A DNA stretch of 64,000 nt from Streptomyces sp. NBC_01717. Lineage in GTDB: Bacteria > Actinomycetota > Actinomycetes > Streptomycetales > Streptomycetaceae. Of this stretch, positions 59,482 through 64,000 are shown in pieces; the first letter of the stretch is position 1, and each line of letters starts with the position of its first letter. The position numbers were made by a program, and so were the translations under genes. The notes under the pieces are model-generated. The model had not been told where the DNA came from. It ran no database searches and saw only the letters and a program-made list of their open reading frames with translations. The stretch lies in the NCBI RefSeq assembly GCF_036248255.1, contig NZ_CP109178.1:3534001-3598000 (forward strand). The letters run 5' to 3'.

Positions 59482-60134
59482 CCTGGACGCGAGACGAGAT
59501 GGCCGCCCGCGCGGCCCGCGAGCTGGGCGACGGTGAGTACGTGAACCTCGGCATCGGGCTGCCCACACTGATCCCCAACCACCTTCCCGACGGCGTCCAG
59601 GTCGTCCTGGAGTCGGAGAACGGAATCCTCGGCACCGGCCCATTCCCCCGCGAGGACGAGGTCGACCCGGACCTGATCAACGCCGGCAAGGAGACCGTCA
59701 CCGTCCTGCCCGGCGCCTCCTTCTTCGACTCGGCGCTCTCCTTCGGGATGATCCGCGGCGGCCACATCGACACCGCCGTGCTGGGCGCCATGCAGGTCTC
59801 CGCCCGTGGCGACCTCGCCAACTGGGCCGTTCCCGGCAAGCTGGTCACCGGCATCGGCGGAGCCATGGACCTGGTGCACGGGGCCCGGCGGGTCATCGTG
59901 ACGATGACTCACACTGCCAAGGACGGCAGCCCGAAGATCGTCGAGGAGTGCACGCTCCCGCTCACCGGCCGGACCTGTGTCGACCGCATCATCACCGACC
60001 TCGGCGTCCTGGACGTCACCGACGACGGCCTCGTCCTGGTGGAGAGTGCCCCGGGCGTCACCGTCGAGGAGATCCAGCGCCTGACCGCCGCCCCGGTCCG
60101 GATCACCGCGGCCGTCGAAGGGAGCGCGCGATGA
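59478..60134 (+). CDS. pcaJ: 3-oxoadipate CoA-transferase subunit B
   Basis: A 218-residue class I CoA-transferase beta subunit. [16 protein letters not shown] (about 26-41) and [16 protein letters not shown] are present, with Glu in SENG the active-site residue that forms the acyl-CoA intermediate. It ends with an ATGA overlap (60131-60134) with the pcaF remnant, so coupling to the ancestral thiolase gene has been kept although that gene is broken. Confidence 0.9.
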   Translation: MTWTRDEMAARAARELGDGEYVNLGIGLPTLIPNHLPDGVQVVLESENGILGTGPFPREDEVDPDLINAGKETVTVLPGASFFDSALSFGMIRGGHIDTAVLGAMQVSARGDLANWAVPGKLVTGIGGAMDLVHGARRVIVTMTHTAKDGSPKIVEECTLPLTGRTCVDRIITDLGVLDVTDDGLVLVESAPGVTVEEIQRLTAAPVRITAAVEGSAR

Positions 60135-60537
60135 CCCGTCAACTACGCGATGTCCACCGCCCGCCGCGCATGCTGCGGTCCCTGCTGACCCGTACACCGG
60201 AACTCGACCCGGCTCGGATCGACAACGTCCTCGTCGGCAATGCCAACGGCGCCGGTGGGGAGGACCGCAACGTCACCCGGATGGCCATGCTGCTCGCCGG
60301 ACCACCCGTCACCGTCCCCGGCAGCACCGTCAACCGGTTGTGCGCCTCCAGCCTCGACCCCGCGGTCGTCAACCCGCGCGGCGGAGCCATCGCCATCGGC
60401 CACCCGCTCGGCGCCTCCGGCGCCCGTATCACCGGAGCCGTCGCCCATCAGCTCGCCGGCGCGGGCTCCGGAACCGGCCCTCGCCGCCCCGTGCATCGGC
60501 GTCGGACAGGGCCTCGCCCTGGTCCTGGAAAGGTAGG
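60131..60537 (+). pseudogene. pcaF: Remnant of beta-ketoadipyl-CoA thiolase gene
   Basis: Only 407 bases of a thiolase gene that normally has about 1,200. It starts MTRQLRDV, then lacks the usual N-terminal RTP/YGG part. It resumes at LRSLLTRTPELDPARIDNVL and runs through VTVPGSTVNRLCASSL with the active-site Cys (codon at 60341). It jumps at about 60350-60360, in frame, to VNPRGGAIAIGHPLGASGAR, so about 220 residues are missing. At 60478-60480 an extra C shifts the frame; the last motif CIGVGQGLALVLER survives only in another frame and ends at the TAG 60534-60536. Neither the catalytic centre nor the fold can be intact. pcaJ overlaps its start. Confidence 0.88.
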
Positions 60538-60546
60538 AAACCCCGT

Positions 60547-61317
60547 ATGACCACCCCTCTGACCCAAGGTCGGATCTCCGAGGAGATAGCCGAGCAGCGC
60601 GAGGCCTACGCCAAGGCCGTGGCCGCCGGTGCGCCCGCGAGGAGCCACCCCGACCGCGGTTACGCCCCTTACCGCAGCAGCGTCCTGCGCCACCCCGGCA
60701 AGCCGCTGGTCGCCCTGCACGACCCCGAGGCCGTGGAGCTCTCCGGCCCGGTCTTCGGCGTCACCGATGTCACCGCCCTCGACCACGACCTGACCCGCCG
60801 GCACCAGGGCGAGCCGCTCGGCGAGCGGATCAGGGTCACCGGCCGGGTGCTGGACCGGGACGGCCGCCCGGTGCGCGGCCAGCTGGTCGAGATCTGGCAG
60901 GCCAACGCCTCGGGTCGCTACGCCCACCAGCGCGACGACCATCCTGCCCCGCTCGATCCCAACTTCACCGGCGTGGGCCGCTGCCTGACCGACGACCAGG
61001 GCGCGTACGAGTTCGTCACCGTCAAGCCGGGCGCCTACCCCTGGCGCAACCACGTCAACGCCTGGCGTCCTGCCCACATCCACTTCTCGCTGTTCGGCAA
61101 CGCCTTCACCCAGCGGCTGATCACCCAGATGTACTTCCCGGGGGATCCGCTCTTCGCCTACGACCCCATCCTCCAGTCCGTCACCGACGACTCCGCGCGC
61201 CGGCGGCTCGTCGCGACGTACGACCACGACCTGTCCACCCCCGAATGGTCGCTCGGCTACCGCTGGGACATCGTCCTCGACGGTCCGGCCGCCACCTGGA
61301 TCGAGGAGGGCCGCTGA
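60547..61317 (+). CDS. pcaH: Protocatechuate 3,4-dioxygenase beta subunit
   Basis: A 256-residue intradiol ring-cleavage dioxygenase subunit that holds the non-haem Fe(III) and opens protocatechuate to 3-carboxy-cis,cis-muconate. The iron ligands are Tyr in GRYAHQRDD (about 125), Tyr in PGAYPWRNHVNAW (about 164), and His pair in WRPAHIHFSLFG (about 177-179). The PcaH N-terminal extension is complete. ATG 60547, ten bases after the pcaF remnant stop, with AGGA upstream. It overlaps pcaG by one base (TGATG). Confidence 0.93.
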   Translation: MTTPLTQGRISEEIAEQREAYAKAVAAGAPARSHPDRGYAPYRSSVLRHPGKPLVALHDPEAVELSGPVFGVTDVTALDHDLTRRHQGEPLGERIRVTGRVLDRDGRPVRGQLVEIWQANASGRYAHQRDDHPAPLDPNFTGVGRCLTDDQGAYEFVTVKPGAYPWRNHVNAWRPAHIHFSLFGNAFTQRLITQMYFPGDPLFAYDPILQSVTDDSARRRLVATYDHDLSTPEWSLGYRWDIVLDGPAATWIEEGR

Positions 61318-61883
61318 TGTCCACCACCCCGTCGCAGACCGTGGGCCCGTTCTACGGCTACGCGCTGCCCTTCGCGAAGGGCGGCGAGATCGCCCCCGCC
61401 GGACACCCCGACGCCCTCACCGTCCACGGCTACGTCTACGACGGCGCCGGGGCTCCCGTGCCCGACGCCCTCATCGAGATCTGGCAGCCCGCACCCGACG
61501 GCTCACGCCGCGGCGCGCCCGGCTCGCTGCGCCGCGACCCCGTCACCGGAGCGGTCATCGGCCGGGCCGACGTCGGCTTCACCGGCTTCGGCCGCGTCGG
61601 GACCGACGCGGACGGCCACTACGAGCTGCGCACGCTGCCGCCCGGCGGCGTCCCCTACCTCTCGGTGATCGTCTTCGCCCGCGGTCTGCTGCACCATCTG
61701 CACACCCGGATCTACCTGCCCGGCCTGACCGACACCGCGGCCGACCCGCTGCTGGCCGGCCTGGAGCCCGCCCGCCGCGCCACGCTCCTCGCCGTCCCGC
61801 ACGGAGAACGGCTGCACCGCTTCGACATCCGGCTCCAGGGTGACGGTGAGCACGAGGAGACGGTCTTCCTTGCCTTCGACTGA
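61317..61883 (+). CDS. pcaG: Protocatechuate 3,4-dioxygenase alpha subunit
   Basis: A 188-residue partner of PcaH. It has the family fold (TPSQTVGPFYGYALPF; GAPVPDALIEIWQPAPDG) but no iron-binding Tyr/His set, as expected for the alpha subunit. ELRTLPPGGVPYLSVIVFARG takes the place of the PcaH Tyr-His region. The ATG overlaps the pcaH stop by one base, and the pcaB start lies 14 bases inside its 3' end, so three genes are coupled. Confidence 0.93.
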   Translation: MSTTPSQTVGPFYGYALPFAKGGEIAPAGHPDALTVHGYVYDGAGAPVPDALIEIWQPAPDGSRRGAPGSLRRDPVTGAVIGRADVGFTGFGRVGTDADGHYELRTLPPGGVPYLSVIVFARGLLHHLHTRIYLPGLTDTAADPLLAGLEPARRATLLAVPHGERLHRFDIRLQGDGEHEETVFLAFD

Positions 61884-63288
61884 CCCCGCCGAGGACCTCG
61901 GCCTGCTCTCCCCGGGGCAGGCCGGGTCACCGGTCGAGGCCGCCACCGGCGACGCCGCGTACGTCCGCGCGATGCTGGATGCCGAAGCCGCGCTGACCCG
62001 CGCGCAGGCCGCGCTGGGCCTCGCCCCCGCCGCGGCGGCGCAGGTCGTCACGGCGGCGGCCGCCGAGACCGCCCGCTACGACGTCCGGGATCTCGCGCTG
62101 CGCGCCCGCTCCGGCGGCAACCCCGTCATCCCGCTCGTCGCCGACCTGACCGCGGCCGTCGCCGAGCACGACCGGCAGGCCGCCGCCCATGTGCACCGCG
62201 GCGCCACCAGCCAGGACATCCTGGACACGGCCGCCATGCTGGTCGCCGCCCGCGCCCTGGAACCCGTCCTCGCCGACCTCGGACGCGCGGCCGGCGCCCT
62301 GGCACGGCTCGCCGCCGAGCACCGCGACACACCGATCGCCGGACGCACGCTCACCCAGCACGCGGTGCCCACCACCTTCGGCCTCAAGGCCGCCGGCTGG
62401 CGCTCGCTGGTGCTCGACGCCCGCGAACGCCTCGCGGCCGTCCGGGCAGCGCTGCCCGCGCAACTCGGCGGAGCGGCCGGCACCCTGGCGGCCTTTCACG
62501 CCTTCGCCGAGGCCGACGGCTCGACCGCCGACCCGGATCCCGGCCCGGACCTGGGCCTGCGACTGCTCGCCGGCTACGCCGCCGAGGCCGGACTGGCAGA
62601 GCCCACGCTGCCCTGGCACACCCTGCGCACCCCCGTCGCCGACCTGGCCGGCGCGCTCGCCTTCACCGCCGGAGCACTCGGCAAACTCGCGGCGGACGTC
62701 CTGCTGATGTCCCGTACGGAGATCGGCGAACTCGGCGAGAGCAGCGGCGGCGGCTCCTCCGCCATGCCGCACAAGGCCAACCCGGTCCGCGCCACGCTGA
62801 TCGCCGCCGCGGCCCGACAGGTCCCCGCCCTCGCGTCCGTGCTCTACGCCGGGCTCGCCGCCGAGGACGAACGCCCGGCCGGCGCCTGGCACGCCGAGTG
62901 GCAGCCCCTGCGCCAGGCCCTGCGCCTGGTCGGCGGAGCCGCCCGCGACGCCGCCGAACTGGCCGAAGGCCTGCGCGTCCACCCGAACCGGATGCGCGAC
63001 AACCTCGACGCCACCGACGGCCTGATCATCAGCGAGCGGCTCGCCGCGGTGCTGGCGGCCCTGATCGGCCGGGGCGAGGCCAGGCAGGCGCTGTCCCGGG
63101 CCTCTCGCCGCGCCGTCGAGCAGGGCATGGAACTCGACGAGGCGCTCCGGCAGGAGCCCGGCATCGCCGGCGCCCTCCCGCAGGACCGGCTGCGCGCACT
63201 GACCGACCCGACACGGTACGCGGGCTCCTCGGGCGCCCTCGTGGACCGCGCCCTGCGCCGCACCGGCGCCGCCCAGAACCCGATCTGA
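61870..63288 (+). CDS. pcaB: 3-carboxy-cis,cis-muconate cycloisomerase
   Basis: A 472-residue member of the fumarase/aspartase superfamily. SSAMPHKANPV (about 300-310) is the family signature, with GATSQDILDTAAM (about 108-120) and TLTQHAVPTTFGLKAAGW (about 160). It turns 3-carboxymuconate into 4-carboxymuconolactone. Start: TTG 61870, with GAGGAG ten bases upstream; a GTG at 61840 also is open. The last 11 codons (RRTGAAQNPI-stop) are duplicated twice behind the gene, see the repeat at 63279. Confidence 0.92.
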   Translation: MPSTDPAEDLGLLSPGQAGSPVEAATGDAAYVRAMLDAEAALTRAQAALGLAPAAAAQVVTAAAAETARYDVRDLALRARSGGNPVIPLVADLTAAVAEHDRQAAAHVHRGATSQDILDTAAMLVAARALEPVLADLGRAAGALARLAAEHRDTPIAGRTLTQHAVPTTFGLKAAGWRSLVLDARERLAAVRAALPAQLGGAAGTLAAFHAFAEADGSTADPDPGPDLGLRLLAGYAAEAGLAEPTLPWHTLRTPVADLAGALAFTAGALGKLAADVLLMSRTEIGELGESSGGGSSAMPHKANPVRATLIAAAARQVPALASVLYAGLAAEDERPAGAWHAEWQPLRQALRLVGGAARDAAELAEGLRVHPNRMRDNLDATDGLIISERLAAVLAALIGRGEARQALSRASRRAVEQGMELDEALRQEPGIAGALPQDRLRALTDPTRYAGSSGALVDRALRRTGAAQNPI

Positions 63289-63377
63289 CACGGCGTCCGC
63301 GCTGCGCAGGACTCGATCTGACGCAGCATCGGTGTCGTCCGGGCCCCGATCTGATAGAGCGTCGGACATCGACGGCG
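63279..63377 (+). repeat. Three 33-base tandem repeats at the pcaB 3' end
   Basis: CCCGATCTGA at 63279, CTCGATCTGA at 63312 and CCCGATCTGA at 63345 recur at exactly 33 bases. Each 33-base unit translates to a version of the 10-residue PcaB tail followed by TGA (RRTGAAQNPI, HGVRAAQDSI, RSIGVVRAPI). So the end of pcaB including its stop codon was duplicated and then diverged. The pcaB stop at 63286-63288 is the first one. Confidence 0.7.
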
Positions 63378-63476
63378 CCGGGCAGCCCCCTGCCCCACCG
63401 CACCGGCCGGCGGCCGCGGCCGTCCGCGCCCCACCGCCCGCCGGGCGGCCCTGTACCACCAGCACGAGGAGACCGC

Positions 63477-64000
63477 ATGAGCACTTCTGCCCCCGCGCAG
63501 CATCTGCTGCACCACCGTGTGGACGGCCGGGACTCCGCCCCGCCGCTGATCCTGGGCCCTTCGCTCGGCACCTCGCTGGCCGTGTGGGACCCGCAGACCC
63601 CGTCGCTGGCCCGGACCCGCCGAGTGGTGCGCTGGGACCTGCCCGGCCACGGCGGCTCCCCGGCCGGCCTGCTGCCCGACGGAGGCACCGTCGCCGACCT
63701 CGGGCAGCTCGTCCTCGGCCTCGCCGACGCACTCGGCATCGAGGAGTTCGGCTACGCCGGTATCTCGCTCGGCGGCGCCGTCGGCACCTGGCTCGCCGTG
63801 CACCACCCCGAGCGGGTCACCTCGCTCGTGATCCTCTGTTCCTCGGCCCACTTCGGACCGCCGGAGGGCTGGTCCGACCGCGCGGCGCTGGTGCGCGCCG
63901 AGGGCACCGGCCCGGTCGCGGAGACCGCCCCCGCCCGCTGGTTCACCCCGTCCTCCGCGGCCTCCCCGGCCGCACGGGCGATGGTCGCCGACCTGTCCGC
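63477..64000 (+). CDS. 3-oxoadipate enol-lactonase (PcaD or PcaD-PcaC fusion), 5' part
   Basis: 174 codons of an alpha/beta hydrolase cut by the right edge. LILGPSLGTSLAVWDPQ is the oxyanion region, RRVVRWDLPGHGGSPA follows, and YAGISLGGAVGTWLA (about 100) holds the nucleophile Ser. It fits beta-ketoadipate enol-lactone hydrolase PcaD; Streptomyces often fuse it to PcaC as PcaL, which cannot be judged here. GAGGAG is five bases before ATG 63477. It follows the repeats after pcaB by 100 bases. Confidence 0.88.
   Translation, partial: MSTSAPAQHLLHHRVDGRDSAPPLILGPSLGTSLAVWDPQTPSLARTRRVVRWDLPGHGGSPAGLLPDGGTVADLGQLVLGLADALGIEEFGYAGISLGGAVGTWLAVHHPERVTSLVILCSSAHFGPPEGWSDRAALVRAEGTGPVAETAPARWFTPSSAASPAARAMVADLS

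Noticed and set aside
63279..63377. CRISPR-like array
   Set aside because: Only three units, no spacer/repeat distinction, and the unit is a copy of the pcaB end.
1..64000. tRNA, rRNA, IS elements, prophage or integrase
   Set aside because: None recognised on either strand; no integrase/transposase motif in any believable protein.

Overview
The window is chromosomal DNA from a Streptomyces or a very close relative. Evidence: G+C is very high throughout, GTG/TTG starts are common, genes are packed into short operons with ATGA or GTGA overlaps, and many families are actinobacterial (DUF3107, DUF3117, DUF3152, SigE/anti-sigma/HtrA/TatB, MoeZ, TAP-like lipoproteins). I see no rRNA, tRNA, CRISPR array, insertion sequence or phage gene. 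Most of the window is core chromosome.

Layout. 1-7,900: 5' end of an MGMT/ATL-type gene, a large flippase fused to a kinase-like domain, two tandem TAP-like secreted peptidases, and moeZ. 7,960-13,487: four leftward genes that look like an exopolysaccharide locus (PelF-type glycosyltransferase, polytopic membrane protein, NAD-dependent epimerase, spherulin-4-like hydrolase). 13,672-19,384: a peptide-type ABC importer operon, preceded by an apparently leaderless 31-codon upstream ORF ending Cys-Cys-stop, a likely cysteine-sensing leader. 19,552-24,716: a predicted metzincin protease (DUF3152), alpha/beta hydrolase, TetR regulator, DUF3107 and small proteins, and a ferritin-like protein. 25,101-33,819: DEAD-box helicase (apparently starting at CTG), hydrolase, NYN nuclease, MarC, PHP phosphoesterase, DUF6758-like, MFS exporter and SUFU-domain genes. 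34,228-38,707: a magnesium-related stretch (CorA, a lipoprotein, an MgtE sensor half without its channel, DUF1003). 38,751-44,931: Mrp ATPase, then the TatB / HtrA / anti-sigma / SigE envelope-stress set. 45,113-56,764: O-methyltransferase, DUF3117, enoyl-CoA hydratase, Tag glycosylase, DivIVA-like, dihydropteroate synthase homologue, LOG protein, and the lysine genes dapE and dapC with ferredoxin fdxA, plus a possible lytic transglycosylase.

56,765-64,000 is a protocatechuate (beta-ketoadipate) catabolic cluster: an aromatic-acid transporter, then pcaI-pcaJ-(pcaF remnant)-pcaH-pcaG-pcaB-pcaD/L, running off the right edge. The transporter and the pca operon have separate promoters. Each carries a GAAC-N4-GTTC operator at the same distance from its proposed -10 box, so one regulator outside the window probably controls both. 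The thiolase gene pcaF has lost most of its middle and is frameshifted, so the last step of the pathway must be supplied elsewhere if the pathway works.

The most useful second-look items are the Cys-Cys leader ORF, the paired pca operators, the wrecked pcaF, the Pel/galactosaminogalactan-like locus, the channel-less MgtE paired with DUF1003, and the triplicated pcaB tail.
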